From NCBI GenBank assembly GCA_945859605.1, contig OX243817.1, forward strand, positions 19,071,156 to 19,135,155: 64,000 nt of DNA, given 5' to 3'. This stretch comes from Lumbricus rubellus. Its lineage: Eukaryota; Annelida; Clitellata; Crassiclitellata; Lumbricidae. Made by a program: the position numbers and the translations under genes. The notes beneath the pieces were generated by a model, which worked only from the letters and a program-made list of their open reading frames with translations, ran no database searches and was not told the origin of the DNA. Shown one piece after another: positions 39,319 to 53,882 of this stretch (position 1 is the first letter of the stretch; each line of letters begins with the position of its first letter).

Positions 39319-40965
39319 GTGAGTGTCAAATATGTCAACATCACAGGCCTTGTGTACTGTTGCACTGTGCTCTTTGTGTCATATCCAGGTGAACTTTGCT
39401 TAGAATGAGCTTGGGTTAGGATAAACAGGATGAGTGATTCACAATGGCTTCTAAAACATTGTTTTGTAGTTTTGTATACTTCATTGAAATTATTATGCTC
39501 AAGAAATGTTTGGGCGATGTATACAAGTAATGCAATTTATATGATATCAACTTAGAAATCTAGACTATTCAAGGTGTAAAACAATTATTTGCATTTTTCC
39601 TTTATCCAATGTCCAATTATCTAATGTTAATACATATAAAAAGTGAAAATTCGGCGAATGGATGCAATAGACCTGTTATTGTTGGTAACTGCTTATATTT
39701 GTATTGGCTCAACTTAATGTTGTGCAATAGCATTGCTTCAGATTCTTTTAATATATTTCTCAGGATTCCTAGATTCTCTTCCAATGAGAACCGTACAGAA
39801 AAGGAAAATTGAATTGGTCATAGATGAGAAAATGTTCAATGAGAAGTAATGATTTGTTGGAACAGAAAAGAAATAACAGATAAATAATGATAATAAAATT
39901 ATTAAAGAATCTTGGTAGCAGTCTAACAGGGAAACGCCATCTGCTTCTCTTCCACATTGCCTTTGTAACAATGCTATATAATAATAATTTAATAATAATA
40001 AAAATAATAATAATAATAAGACGATTTATATAGCGTCAGAGCTAGATATGCAAAATTTATCTCTCTTTATGCTCAAGTTTTTCAGATTTACTTTCAAACT
40101 TTTTTGTAGAAGTAGTTCTGGTGCCTTTTAATAGTTTTTGTGGTTGAAAACTTGCATTCATGTAGAAATCGTATGTGATTGATGTCTTTAAGATGGAAGT
40201 TTGTACTGTCCAATGTCCATCTAGTGAAAATATACTAGAGTTTGACTTGCTCAACTTTACTGGGCTAAAGGTGACATTAAAACGGATTTTTTCAGGTTTT
40301 GTGTGTTCTGTTTGCATAGAAGCTGGCTGCATGTCATAAAACAACATAATAATACTGATGGCATGACATTGTATTTGCTAAATTGCAATGTTTCATTTGT
40401 CAGCCTTTCTCAAGCTGATTATAGTGGACATTCTTTTCACTTAGCTATGTTTCTGAGCACTTGACATCTAGCTCATTGAAGTACCTCACGAAATGCTGCC
40501 TACGCAGACGTAGATAGTGTTAAAGTTCATTTACAACAAAAGTTCATTGATATGCAAACAGCGTTGATATATCTAGAAGAGTCTACAACATTTGGTGGAC
40601 CACTTATGAATACTCATACAGACAAACACCCACGGTCCTACACGCGCAGCCTAATTGATAGATTTAAAGATGGAGTACTTAAACAGTTGATACCATGTTC
40701 AGAGATCTTGCACTGCATTAGGTTAAGGATGAGGAATAATATTGAGGATGGTAGGAGATGCAGCTCTGCACAGGGCAGGGATTAGTCGTTACAGAGTCGA
40801 AAGTTATCGTAGAACCACTGGTTGGTTGACTGTCGGCAAGGACTCTGTATTACGGAAAGTTCTGGATTCTCGTGAAAAACATTTAGTGGATGTCCAGTTC
40901 ACTCACGATCATAGATGTTGCCCCACTTAGAATTCCGTCTCTTATGCCAAAGATTATGTTTTTAA
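39319..40965. other. no gene
   Basis: AT-rich; only an AATAAT run near 39980-40020 stands out. Confidence 0.5.
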
Positions 40966-41025
40966 CTCTTTACTTGTTTGCCTTGAGAATATCCGCTGAA
41001 AACACGGATATGAATGGGTAAAGGG
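40966..41025. mobile_element. TTAA-flanked miniature element, family 1
   Basis: Flanked by TTAA at both ends. Termini CTCTTTACTTG / TGGGTAAAGGG are inverted. It is related to 56437-56508 in the opposite orientation (shared ATATCCGCTGAAAACAC core). Confidence 0.55.
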
Positions 41026-43061
41026 TTAATATATCTCCAAAGGCAGTTTTTTATTTTGCAAGCATAATTATTCATCATTCTGACTATAGTCGCAAATGTA
41101 ATTGAATGCTAATTTTTGGAACCCCGATTATCATCCAAATACTGACATTAAAGAAGAAGATTCTGGTCCTGTGTATAAATGGTTCGTGACTGTCGGTTTG
41201 CAGTTTTTTTTAACCATTTCTCGTTATTTCTTTGCCTAATTCACGCACAAATAATGAATTGACTTGGTTTGTTCAAATTAATTTCTGAACAGGTGTCTTG
41301 TATAGTTTACTCGTTTAACTGGGAGGTTGTGACTTTCTTCCTGCATCAGTGTCGTGTGTTATTTTGGTCTCAACTTGAGACTTGACCTTTTCTGTTGGAT
41401 TATTGATGTAGGCAGACGCAGTTACTGTTTTGGTTTCTCACCTGCTGGGTATTAACTGGACTGTGGTTGATGTCTTTGTGCATTAGACACTAATCGATGT
41501 AAATCTGCTAAATTTGTTGCTAATTATAATTAGAGTTACAGAATTCGATGATGTGTAAATTCATCCAAGCCATTAAGCATGTTATACGTTTCATTTGTAC
41601 CGTTACACACCTTGCTTCCTTTTGCCAGGTTTGTGACTGGTGATTTCTATCCTTCCCAACAGCTATAATATGCAAATTTGGATTTCCTTTATGTGACTAC
41701 ACCAGTTATCGTTCTCTGAGATGATGAACTGCTCAGAAAATCATTTACACCAAACTGTATTTCTGTTATTCTAAAGTAAAATTCATACATGTACTAATAA
41801 AGCCAACCATACGTAGCCATATTGTCAGTTTAATTTATATACGCCTAGAGCGTTTTGCCTGTTGTTTTTGGAAATAAATGAATATACATTACATTAGTTT
41901 GAGCAATTTTAACCTGTTTAGTTTGTGTATTCTACACTGTTTTGGATGAATTTGGTATCTGACAAGCCACATATAGGATTTGGCTTTGTTCTAGCAGGGG
42001 CTTCAGACCAATTTGTCATAGAAATTACATAGTTCTAATAGCTTTGTTGTTTCATACTTTAAATACTGATGAACATTGAAATGAAATTGTACTTAACCTG
42101 GAGGCAAGCTTTTCTTTTCAGTGCCTGCCTCTATTTGTTTGCAATTATATATGACATTTAACACGTTCAGGATTTCACTGAACTTTAATACCGTTAAAAA
42201 TATCAGTACATTTGCTTTTGTTTGTTCAGAATGTTTGCAAGTTCTGTGTTATCCTGCAATGTTTAATTTGCTCTCATTGTAGCCTTTTATGGACCTAGCA
42301 TGAATTTGTTTATTACATTTCAGTTTCAGGATCTTTTATCTGGCAGAATTGTAGAATGTACCAGCATAATAGTATAAGCCTGAGTCCGTTTTGGCTGTTG
42401 TAGGTCAGAGCTTGACGGCATGAAGGCTGAATTATGTTAATTCAACCTTTCACCTAGCATGTGGTGTTGCAATCCTGATGTGTCGTTGTCGTTTGATATT
42501 GACAGTGTTTTAATGCACTGCAGCTGGTAGTAGGGAAAGACTGTCGTCATTTATGTTCAACTGATTTTTATTACCAATGTATTATTAGTTTAAGTGTTCT
42601 ATTCTAAGAGGTGCTTCTGAAATTAGCTTTGATAAGCATGAACAGTTGTTAAAGTCTTGCCTGACATTGCCTACAATAATTTGCAAAATCCGGTTGTTTG
42701 TTTGTAGATGATTGAAGACGGAGAAGAAATGAATATTTGAGAAGAAATGAATATTTGAAATCTCATGCAGGCAGATAGTCCCGTTGTGCAAAAAGAGAGA
42801 TGTTCCTCAGGCTATGAATTGGATTTTTGCTTTTCTTCTGAAACATGGAACTCATCCGTTTGACATCTTCTCTCTTCTGATTTGACGTCGTCACGTGTCA
42901 CGACAACTGCTGTTGATGTTCTCCCGAACAGATTTCGATATTGAGAGAGTAAATCAAAACATAGAGTTTCATCACATCCGTTTGCTTCTGTTTTGATTTC
43001 TACTAAGCCCTTTAAGGTTTATTAATAATTTCCTCGCAAGGTCGTCGATAGATTTTTAGTA
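41026..43061. other. intergenic or neurabin upstream sequence
   Basis: AT-rich, no gene recognised. An in-frame stop at 43026-43028 closes the frame above the neurabin ATG. Confidence 0.5.
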
Positions 43062-45208
43062 ATGTCAAGTGGCTTGAGAACTGGAGTTAGTGCGGTGACA
43101 CGAACTCGAACGGGGAAAAGCGAACTTGAGGACGTTCCACCCGCTATGGATCAAGATCGGGGGCGCTCTAGACCACGTCAGACCCGATATCCCGCTCTGG
43201 AGGACACGGAGATCGAGTCTCTGCCAAGCATCAGTGCACTACGAAATAAATTTCAAGGCGGTGCAACAGTAGCAAAATTTCCCAGGCCAAACTCCGCACT
43301 GATTCAAAATGCAGATCACAGCAAACCGAAATCGGAGGGTGGCGACGCGGAAAAGCCTGCGCTGCCCGATCAGTCAACTCGACCGAGCGCTGGAGGAGCA
43401 GGCGCGGAGCCGGAAAAGCTGTTCGAGACGACCAACCACACGGAAAGATTCAAGTACACGCGTGCGATTTTTGCGAAGATGGAGCAGCAGAGCGAGAAGG
43501 AGAAGGACACGAAAAGTCACTTCCAGAGATCAAAGTCGCCCACCAGGTACAACGTTATCGCGCCAAACAATCTGGTGCTGTCGCCTATAGTCATTGACAA
43601 TAACAACGGCGGGAGTCGCGTGACGTCTCCGCCGACGCCGTCACCGCTGTCCGTCACCTCGACTTCAAGGCCTACGTCGGGCGCGTTCGACGCTCACCCA
43701 AGTGCAAAGCCTACCATCGAGTCGGCGGGTCAGACAAGCAGCCGGACGCGCATTCAAAGCGCCTCCGAGTTGAACCAACCTTCTCCTACTGCACAGGGTA
43801 CTTCACCGCCTTCTTCTTCTTCGTCGACCTCTTTCGCTGCTCGTGCCAGCTCCGTGGATAACCTCGACAATGACTCGCCGCAGGCTTCAGAGCTTGGAAA
43901 GATTTCCCAATCACGGCTGTCGAGCAGGTCGGAGTCTGACCTTGCGTCGACTCGCGGTTTCGGGGAGGACGCCGTGCCATCGCCCAAGTGGATCATGCAG
44001 CATTACAATGAGGTTGTCAAAGGCGGAGTGGCTGTGCGATCAGGCGGAGCAGCCAAGCGTTCCGAACAGACACAAATCTCCGGTACGACGGCACCGTCTT
44101 GGCAGAAATCGGCGCAAGGAAGCGCAAAGCCTGAAACTCCTCCGGCTGCCGTGGTGTCGCCTGCCTTTGGTGTAACTCAAAGCAATGCAGAGGTGTCGGA
44201 CGGAAAGTTTCCTGCAGTGACTGACACCAGGAGAACCACTCGGTCTGCTGTGGGGAACGACCGAACGTCGCAGGGGCAGAATGAAGTCTCATCAGGAAGC
44301 AGGCCGGTCTCACGAAACCAAATCAATCGTCTTTCAGATTCAAATGCTCCTCCAACCACCAGCGGCATCGTCGATTCATCCACCAGCCATTCCAGCCAAC
44401 CAACAACGACTCATTCCAAGTCCTACGTGTCAGCGACTGCGGCCAACTTTCGTCCAACGAGGCCTGGACAGCCAGAAACGACAGCAATCAAAACGAGTGC
44501 AGCGGTCATCAAAACAAGCAGTGGCAGTGGCAACGACCAGGAATCGGTTGCCGACCGACTTGCAGCCTGGAAGTCACGGCGAAACACACCTTCCGAAAGC
44601 GAGAAAGTTCCATCAGCAACCGACAGCAAGCAGGTAGAAAGTGACGACAGAAGTTCGGTCGCACAGTCTCGTTTCGGTGGCAGGACAACATCAGCCGAAG
44701 ATCGTTCGACCAGTTCTACTACTTCTGCGGTGAGCAGCAAACCTGCGGGTGCTGGCGAAAAAGCAAAAACCGCCGTTGCCGAGAAGAGTGTTTTGGAAGC
44801 ACCTCGAGAGGGAGAACCCCCGTCGGTTTCGTTACAATTCCCAGCGCATGGTGGCGGCGATAGTTCCACCGACGGTGAAGTAAATCGTCTGAGCAGAGAG
44901 ATCGAGGACGTACCGGTTTTTCCGAAAAATGGCTACGATGCGTCTCGAGGGACTTTCTCTCAATCGTCTTCCATGATTGAGCGGCATGATTCCCGCGCAG
45001 GTGATCAGAAAGCCACGAATTCAATTACTTTGAATGGAGACTTAACTGAAAGTTCTGCGATGGGTTCGGTAAGCGTGGACACACGTGGTAGGGATTTTTC
45101 CCACTATGGTGGAGCGGTGGCTGATGGAAAAGTTAGTGATTTGATCAAGGAGAAAGAGGATGTTAAAAAAGTTGAGAAGGAGGAGGAGAAACCATTTCCC
45201 AAGTCAAG
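43062..45208 (+). CDS. PPP1R9: neurabin/spinophilin (PPP1R9), N-terminal exon
   Basis: 715 codons plus two bases, ending at AAG/GTATGT in phase 2. The start is set by ATG at 43062 with an in-frame stop at 43026. SLPSISALRNKFQ at residues 53-65 and NHTERFKYTRAIFAKMEQQ at 125-143 mark the N-terminal F-actin-binding region of neurabins. The centre is a long Ser/Thr/Pro-rich disordered linker. LSREIEDVPVFPK lies near residue 610. The gene product scaffolds PP1 on actin at synapses and junctions. Reading on beyond the donor gives only a hydrophobic tail to 45299, so the splice is well supported. The GC-rich coding sequence contrasts with its introns. Confidence 0.92.
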
Positions 45209-46122
45209 GTATGTATTATTCTGTTGTCCTAAGAACTTTACAAGTTTAAGGCAAGGCATTGTTTCTCTTCTTGTTTGCCTTGTATGCTGTGTTTCATAAG
45301 GATAAATGTTGTAGAATCATTTTCAATATACTTTGACTGTGTGCAGGCTCTTATCTTTTCTTCATTATTTACTCTGCTTTTTTTCTGTTCTTGGTCTTGA
45401 AACAAGTGGATGGGTTTTCAGATATAAGCTGCACTTTCATGCTGTCTTACGAAAGTTTTGACTTATTTGTGGCAAGTGTCTGTATTTGCACTACGCCTGC
45501 TTTCGTATGGAACAGGCTTCGTACTGAACTTGTCAGCATCCTTATCACTGGAAATTGTGCCACTGCTCATCTTCATATTGGCTTCTGTGGATGTTTTCTC
45601 TCTTAGTTTTAGAAAATATGCCTTGAGTCTCCTGTGTATGTCTTGAGGGCACTTTCTGACCTAAATGATGCTTAACTTTGTTTATTATTTAACTTACAAG
45701 ATGAGTTTATGGAAAGACAGTCTGTGATTGTCTTGACCAAGTCATAATCCAAGTCCAAGTTACTATTTTATTGTGCTACAAATTTTTACTCACTGGTCAC
45801 TGGTCAGTACTTTCTGCTTCTAGTTGTTCAAACACAGTATTAACAGGTTTTATCTGATGAAACTGTTTGTATTATATTTGAACTGAGTTGTGAATTTGAA
45901 TTTTTATCACTAGGAGGTATTCATTTATCTCTGAACCAGTAATAGATGAACCCAGATGTAGTGGACAACAGACATTGCACTGAACGCACGGTACCTAAAC
46001 TGTGCATGTGTTGACCATTAAATTGATGAAAGACCTGTACAATATTTAAGTGTTACATTATTTGATATTATTCCAAGCTGTTCTCAATTTCACAAACTGT
46101 TGAAGACGGGTTTTTTCACTTG

Positions 46123-46178
46123 ATCTCGGCCAGGATTGCTTCTGAGTAGGTACCTTGAATGGGAGCTATATAAATTAT
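46123..46178 (+). repeat. repeat family B tail
   Basis: GATCTCGGCCAGG...CTTCTGAGTAGGTACC...GGGAGCTATATAAATTA, as at 33913, 53831 and 59357. Confidence 0.4.
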
Positions 46179-46389
46179 GATTGATTGATATATCCTTACA
46201 GTGAAACCTGGTGAAGTTTAGAGTGACACCAGTGACTCTTATGAAGTCATTGAACATTGTTAAATTCAAGTTGAAGATGTGAAACACACCTAATCACTGA
46301 TACATTGTGCAGTGTGTAACTATGTACGACGTATGACTGCTGCATTACAATAAGGATAAGCCGTTAACTGTGTGTTCATGGTTTTGCAG

Positions 46390-46457
46390 GGATAGTGTTG
46401 GAGAGGCTGATATTCTCGACAACGATGTGGCCGAGACCGTCTTCATGTCTAATGAAC
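46390..46457 (+). CDS. PPP1R9: neurabin, exon 2
   Basis: Acceptor TTTTGCAG at 46389, donor GTAAGT at 46458. 68 bases; the first base completes the Arg codon and the exon ends with one base of the next (phase 1). It encodes DSVGEADILDNDVAETVF, an acidic linker that precedes the PP1 module. Confidence 0.82.
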
Positions 46458-47708
46458 GTAAGTCAATTCGAAAACTGTATATCAAGATGCCCAACGCGCT
46501 TTTACGCTTGATGAATGTTTAAAGCAACTTTGGACGACTGCTCACAGTGACTTCAAAAGGTTCTCCCATATCAAGTGACTCACTGCACAAAAGTATTAGT
46601 CATGGACCTCTGTATAATACGCCTTTAATACAGTGTTTCCCCACTTGGGTGCTGTGGCATTCATGAACCTGTTCTAATGGTGCCACGGCTGAATGGTAAA
46701 ATGGATAAAAAATGTTGAAAAATTATTATCACCACTGGCAAAGACGTAGAACTATTTTTAAAACTTAATTCCTCTAGAAATAGTTCACTGCAGTTGAAAA
46801 TAAGGAATGTTGCTTGTCAGTAAAATAAAGAATGGGAGGAAAAACTAAATTGAGGTCAGGTATCATTGCCTGACCTCATGTTGGTCGCTGGAGCTCAGAG
46901 AGCTGAAAGCACAAGGCAACAAGGTAATCATTGCCTGAATGACTTAGTATGTGTACAGTGTCCTGAAAATGGTTGGCAACTACTGTGCTAAACTCAATAT
47001 ATATATAGGAAATCATTAATCATCCCAAACTGTAAATGATGGCCAAAATCAGGAATTTTCAAAAATCCTTAATAGCGGCAGACCGTTTGCTGTAGAGAAA
47101 GTCTTCCACGCTTCAGGTCATTTGAATCCGGGGCATCTGAATGCTGACACAAAAATTGACCGGGCATTTAGTTGTACAATTTCCAAGTGGTTGTGTTCTT
47201 ATTCCACTTTACTGTCAGGTTTTTCGTCTACCGGGTATATATAAAATTAGTTAGATGATTGTGTGGGATGCGTAAAAAAGAGAATGTTTGGACTTCTGTT
47301 TAAATGATCAAAACTAGTCTAACTCTTCGAGGTCCCAAAAGTCAGGATCTTCTTAGCATTTCTCTTCTGCCAATTGATAGCTCTGTAATAAGCTTGTCAC
47401 TAATATTGTTTCTTTGTATTCATTATTTACATTGGGGTTACCCCTATACTGTGTACTTCCACATGGAAATGACCAGCAGAGGATGACGAGGAGAACCTAC
47501 CCATGCTTTTCAGTGGTGCCTTTTAGTGACTTTTCAGAGTGTGAATAATTTCTGCATATAGCTGATATAGCAGTGGTGCAGGTGGTGGGTAGATGGTGAC
47601 AAGGCGGGGTGGGTGGATGGCTGGTTGGCTTTGGTGACGTTGTCTAGAGACATGTCTTACATCCGGATGCACTGAAGCAGGACATTAAGATAAAGGCATG
47701 AGGCCAAC

Positions 47709-47800
47709 AGTGTGAGCGTGTGTGTTTGTGTGCACATAATGCCTGTATGTTCTGCACAATGCACATGTGTGTTTGTGTGTGTGTGTGTGTGCATTTGTGC
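47709..47800. repeat. GT/CA dinucleotide microsatellite
   Basis: Imperfect TG runs with short interruptions; apparent Cys/Val or His/Thr frames are artefacts. Confidence 0.85.
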
Positions 47801-49599
47801 ATGTACAATTGTATGTCTGTGGGTTGGAATTTCATTGCTCTTGCTTGGAGCTTTACATCTAAGGCAAATGTCGACATTAAAATGCAACTCATTCAAATGC
47901 AGTTGCGCATCTCTTTAGTGTATGCTTGTGTAATATAATTTATATATCACTTCTGCAAGATATATCGTACTGTATATATGTTTTTCTATCATATTTCTGT
48001 TTTATGCCTATATTATATGTAATATATGTATGTATAATTGTGTTTGTGTGTGTATATATATGTATATATATATATAGGTATGTTGCATTTACCTGGTATT
48101 TATAATCTTCACCTGCACGATTTGTGCTAGCTACATCTATTTGATAAGTTATATGGGTATTGTCATACATGAATGTCTACAGTGCAGTAACGGCCTAGTT
48201 TCGAAGACATTAAATATGAAATCGGAATGTCAAGAAATAGTGCTTGGTTCACAAGATAGTGATATCAGGTGACTTTAAGACTGTGCATAATGCACTCTTA
48301 GTCTTATACAGTTGTACATCATTCATTATGCATGCAGGAGGAGTTCAGAAAATTAAAATCGCTGACAACTGTTTCTAGACATACATCATTGGACAAAGTC
48401 GTTCAGTGAAGACTGTGATAGTTTGGCACGAAGAATGTTGTTTGATTAAATCCCAAACATTGCATTCATTAATTACCTAAGATTTGAAGGGAAGAAATAC
48501 AATGAAAGACCAAGAATGAGCTGAATGACATTATAAACAAACATAATGACATGACTTAGACTAAATATGAGGAAAAACACTGGACTTGACAAATGAAAAA
48601 AAATTGAGGACCATTATTTTATTTGGACCTACCACTAATAATAATTGATTGGCTGGGGTTGGGAAATTAGTGATTTCAGTGATGATGATAGTACTTGCAA
48701 AGTTTGCGTATTATAGGTAGTGATGCAAGTTGGACATTCATACAAGTCTCTGGTAAATATACAATGTGCATTGGTATCTATGGGTGACCTAGAAATCTCT
48801 TTATTTTTTGAAGCGATGATTGAATGGTCTGGATTTTTTAAGTGATCAGGTATTATAGTGGCGCGACACATATATAGAATTTCTTGCTGAGGATCCTGGA
48901 TTTTGTTGTGTGGGACGTAAAATTAAGCCGCAAACATCCAGGCCTTCAGTGCATCGATAAACCACGAAACGGAGTAGGAAATGCTCTTCTGTGTGTAAGG
49001 GAGCGAGTGGAGGACACCTCATATACACCCTCGGCTATACTTAGGAATGTGACCTACCCAGCGGGGCAACTGTGCCCATGACCATGTCAAGACTTTTCAG
49101 TTGTTAGGCCAGGAGTCCATCATACAATGATGGCAGTGGGGTAGAATAGATTTAGATTTATGAAAGTACAGCAAATTTAGACAAGATAATATGTGAAGCA
49201 CAACTGTGGAATTCTATCCGTATCCTAACAGTTCTTGCAAGTATACATCTTCCTACGTACTCAGTTTTAAGCCTTTGTTATACTGGAAGCACAGGTCTTT
49301 ATTTTTTGGCCTTATTATATCCCAGTAGAAGTGTGGCCAATGATTGCTGTTGGTTTACTGACAATTCAAGTGGAACTAATGGCCCCCTTATAATGACCTG
49401 TTTTGTGCTTCCCTTTGTTGTCCTGCAGGCCATTCTTGTGTGGCCTGATTGTTGTCTAGATGTGCACAGAATTCTTTGTATCTATGTATCTAAAGATTCT
49501 TTGTATCTTCTACAGACTTGAAGATTCCTATCTGTACAGCTGTATCAGTGGTCAGGACACTGGAATATTTATATGAGAACCAGTCATTTGTGGTGGTAA

Positions 49600-49832
49600 T
49601 GGATATCTCTGAGCTGAAAACTGGGATATCTCTGAGATGAAAAATGGGATATCTCTGAGATGAAAAATGGGATATCTCTGAGATGAAAAATGGGATATCT
49701 CTGAGATGAAAAATGGGATATATCTGAGATGTAAAATGGGATATCCCTGCGATGAAAAAATGGAATATCTCTGAGATAAAAAACGGGATATCTCTGAGAT
49801 GAAAAATGGGATATATCTGAGATGAAAAAGCA
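49600..49832. repeat. minisatellite, about ten units of 21-24 bp
   Basis: Units of form GGGATATCTCTGAGATGAAAA. It lies in neurabin intron 2. Confidence 0.9.
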
Positions 49833-52498
49833 AGATGAAAAAAATTAGTGTATGGTTCACGGCATTTACGGTACAGTGACAATTTTAATAAGGTTTTCAA
49901 AATGAGAGACATAAGATTATTTAGGTTTCACACTTAAATTGTTTAAATAAACTGCGATGGTTGGCCTTTGCAGTAAAAAATATTGGTAGCAACCAGCAAT
50001 ACACTGGTCATCACACAGATTTTTTTGTCCAGTATTTGTTCAGGAGATATTTGCTGTCGAGTAAAATCCTTAATTGTTGGATCAAGGTTTTATGTCTTTG
50101 CCATATGACAAATGCAAAGTGGGTCCAAATACAAGGCTTCAATTAAGCTGGCAGGTGTACATCTGTCGCCTTTGTGTATGATTCAAGCTTTTGTGCGTGT
50201 TTATGTTTTTTTGGGTCACCAGAGCCATTCTGTCGTGACGGTTTAAGTTAGAATCTGAACCGTTTCAGCTGTAGTGAACATTTGTATTTGCTGCCATTCT
50301 GTTACTTAAATTACATTCGGTTACAATGAATCTCAACAGTCCTTGAGTCTCTTCAGTGTCTTTTTGCTATAAGGTTTTGACCTATTGGCTTGTAAAGAAA
50401 CACAGTTCACAAGTAATTAGTTGTAGTACTGACGAATTAGGCTAATGATGGTTTTGCTAGATGCAGAGTTTCATGTAAACATTGCATCCTGGTTTTGACA
50501 TTAGTTAGAATGAGTGATCTGGAAAAATACCATTCATTGGACCATAGACCATATGAAAAGCTAATGTTCAAGTAAGTTAATATCCAGATGTACGTGGGGT
50601 CATTGAAAATTTGTTCATTTAGAAGAGGTAGGCTAAAACTGCAACTGGCTTGGCAATGAAGTATTTGAAACTGTTCTCGGCTTTCATCCGGTTATATTTC
50701 TGCTTAAAGATTAATGTACCATTTGATAATTGTGAAGCTAGTTTGCATTTGGCTATCTGCACTGTAATTAATATACGCTATCTGAAGATGTGGTCATTAA
50801 GTGGACAGTAAATACTGATCATGCTTATGCAGTTTAAGTGTTCTTTATTGTTCCGATGGTCTTCAAAAGCAATGCACCTGTTGGATTCAGGTGATCTGGA
50901 GTATTAGAATAATATCTTAAGTAGTTTACTGATACCTGTATTCGTAAAGTTGCTTTCAGTAGCTCGTTTACTCGAATAATATTTGGATGCAGCACAAGGA
51001 TTGGGTTAGAAAACATACTGCAGTTTCATTTTCATGGCTCACATCCTGGTGCATTGTATTTAAAGTGCTGACTTCAGAGATAGCTTGCGCTGATGACCAG
51101 TGAGCCATATTAAGTATATGTTAATGGTCTAGTATGGAAAAATTTGAGGAGCTTTGTCTTTCTGTGCATTGTGACAAGTTTGGGGGGGAGGCATTTATTT
51201 CAGGATTTGAGGATTGCTTTTCATCAGTGATTTCAAGGCATGCATAATTTTCTGGTAATTTTCACTGCAGAAAATTATTTTAAAAATGATTTGACTATTG
51301 TTTTGTGTAAAATTAAAAGCCGACAATTGTTTGCAAAACTGCTAATTGTTTAGCATCCTGAATTGCCATTTGCCAGCAACAAAGGATCTCCTTTCACGTT
51401 AAACTCTCTGTCAGGAAGAGTAGTCCCCTCAAGATTTCGGTGTGTGCCAGTTGTACCTAGCATGCCCCTGATTTAACCTGGAATCTAGCATAATTTTGTT
51501 GTGACAGGAAAGATTCCTTGGTGATTAGAGAAAGAAAAAAGCCATTCACTGGTGAAGCAAAAAATGGATATTTCAAATTTAGAAACCGTTGAGAGAATAG
51601 TCGACATTTTATTAAAAAATTTCAGATGATGTTTGTGTTCCAGTGCAACAAGTTTGATCATTGGAATGTGCAGTGATCTGTGCTTTTAACAGCATTTCAG
51701 AGTCTTCAAGTTTTAGAAATCTGTGTTAGTCACAGTTGGCTAAATTTTTATAATGCATTAGCAATTCTCATGCATTTTTGGATCATGGACGTTTAACTTT
51801 TTTTTTAGACAAGCCTCTTTACATGATATTCACGGCACAGCAGTCAGAATCAAAACTGTTTTTAAGCCCTTTCACAGACTTTTATAAATTGATTGTCTTA
51901 ACAACTGGGCATATTTTACCAAATATTTTCTTTAATTCTACTTTGGTCATTTTCTTTCTTGCTCTTTTTTCATGTGAAACCTTTTGTCTTGTCTGGATTT
52001 GATAGAACTATCAAGATGGAATGTTCAGTCGAAGCCATTTGACCGAGGGGACATTGATCGTGTACTGTTGAGAGTAGATGCTCTAATGAGGCGAAGGGCT
52101 TTTTTGATCAGAATGATTTATATGCGCTAATTATTAACTACAGATACTAACTTTTAAACTGTTGTCCTTTCTGTATGTGCACCTGACTGCATTTGTCAAC
52201 TGGTTCGAATAAGTAAGTAAGTAAGTAAGTATATTCTTTAATGTACCAGAATAAGGAATATACTGTGCTTACTTAACTTTTACTTTATTAGTCCAGAACA
52301 CCTACTGCTGTGATGTTTTGACTCAGGAACAATTTGACTGCGTTGACAGCATAGATAAGATATTATTTGCATGAACATATGCAGGCTTGCACAAGTTGTG
52401 CATTTTCTTTAACAGCCTTCGCATTCTGTAGCAACCTGATTTTCCAGGTGCTTCTGGCTTGTTATGTTTTGTCCGATTAAAACCCTTGGGCTGATGAA

Positions 52499-52572
52499 CA
52501 CATTGACCGCCTACACGCCATGTTAAATGACTGGTTTAACTACGAGTTATCTCGTACCTGGCGGTCAATGTG
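52499..52572. mobile_element. TTAA-flanked palindromic miniature element, family 2
   Basis: Ends CACATTGACCGCC and GGCGGTCAATGTG are perfect inverted repeats. The right flank is TTAA, the left is TGAA. It is homologous to 62602-62675. Confidence 0.55.
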
Positions 52573-52798
52573 TTAAATTGGTTCTATGAATTTCTGATGC
52601 CAGAACTTGGGTTTAGAATAATAATTGTGCAATATCATTTACCGTACAAAATGTTTCGGGGATAATTGCCGTTCAAGCTGCCAGCTTTCAAAAGTTTGTT
52701 TGCAACAGGATGTGGTGAAGGCTTTTTGTTTTCATTTATCCCGTTGACCTATCGATGAAAACTGTGCCAATGCTTCATGGCCATGATCATTTAAAACA

Positions 52799-52805
<7 letters not shown>

Positions 52806-52832
<27 letters not shown>
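52806..52832. repeat. AT dinucleotide run
   Basis: Uninterrupted TA units within neurabin intron 2. Confidence 0.8.
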
Positions 52833-52838
<6 letters not shown>

Positions 52839-53830
52839 CAGTGCTCAGTAAAGTGGTATGGTTTTTGGCTGTATGCGGAAATGCCATAAGTGTCTTTGGT
52901 TCATATATATATTCATATATATATATAATATATATTGTACCACTCTGGCAAATTAGTAAATAGTCCAAGATTAACTGTCATTGGGTTTTTAGACAAATTA
53001 TGCTAATAAGCAATATCAACCGGGTAAATTGCCAGTCAAATGACTATGACTGGTAGACCACAGGACAGTTGTCAAATTTAGAAACTATAGTGCCACCAGG
53101 AAACCTTCCTATACAGAATACTAACAGGCAGCCAGATACCTTTTTGAAATAGAAATACTTAGATGAAACAATTGGCTATGTACACTAACCTAAGACTAAC
53201 CCTTAACCATCTAAAACCTCCCTGTGGAGTACCTCAGTTGGGGATGGTAGCTTTCTTTTGTTTCTAATAAGTTTTGCCTGCTTATTCGCAGAATAATTGC
53301 AGTGAGGAAATTTGGTGAAGTTTAAGTTAAGTAGGATGTTGGGAGATGCGGATTTCTTTATCTGAGGTCCTTGAACCAGCAATGCGTAGATCCAAAGGTC
53401 ATGGACTTGACCCTACTGTGCTGCAGAATTTGCATTCATTACTTAGCGTGTGCTCAATGCTCATCCATGGGTATCTATATAATAATAGAAGTCTGTGACT
53501 CATCCCAACTTCTATGTCTTGGCATGACAGCACAAATGACTTGCTCATGGTCATTTCTTGCAATCTGCAGAGAAAGCTCAAACCTGCAATCCTTGAATTA
53601 CAGAATGAACTCACTAAATTGGTAAACTGCTATAGATGCTACATTACAGACCATTTTGTTTACAAAGTACAAATGTTAAGATATTTTAATAACTTTTTAT
53701 TTTCTTCTAGGAAAGTGCAAATGTTGCCAAAAGGCAATGTATACATATAAAATGGTAAATGCTTCTTGCATTGGCCATTGGTGCCTCTTTTCGGTGTCTC
53801 AAGACTATTTTTTTCTCTCTTGGTCTAACG

Positions 53831-53882
53831 TACTGGGAGTGCCTCTGATTGGTGTGCACTGTGAGAGGTGCTTTATAAATTT
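53831..53882 (+). repeat. repeat family B tail
   Basis: GTGCCTCTGATTGG...GAGAGGTGCTTTATAAAT matches the other family B tails and is followed by GATACAATAC repeats. Confidence 0.4.

Noticed and set aside
45209..45299. Continuation of the neurabin frame past 45208
   Set aside because: It follows a good GT donor, is hydrophobic and unlike neurabin; exon 2 continues the codon in phase.
48000..48170. AT-rich TATA-like promoter cluster
   Set aside because: It is a TATATA/TGTGTG microsatellite inside a neurabin intron.
49600..49832. CRISPR-like array
   Set aside because: Units are contiguous with no unique spacers, in animal DNA; it is a minisatellite. The same holds for 57552-57733 and 13510-13817.
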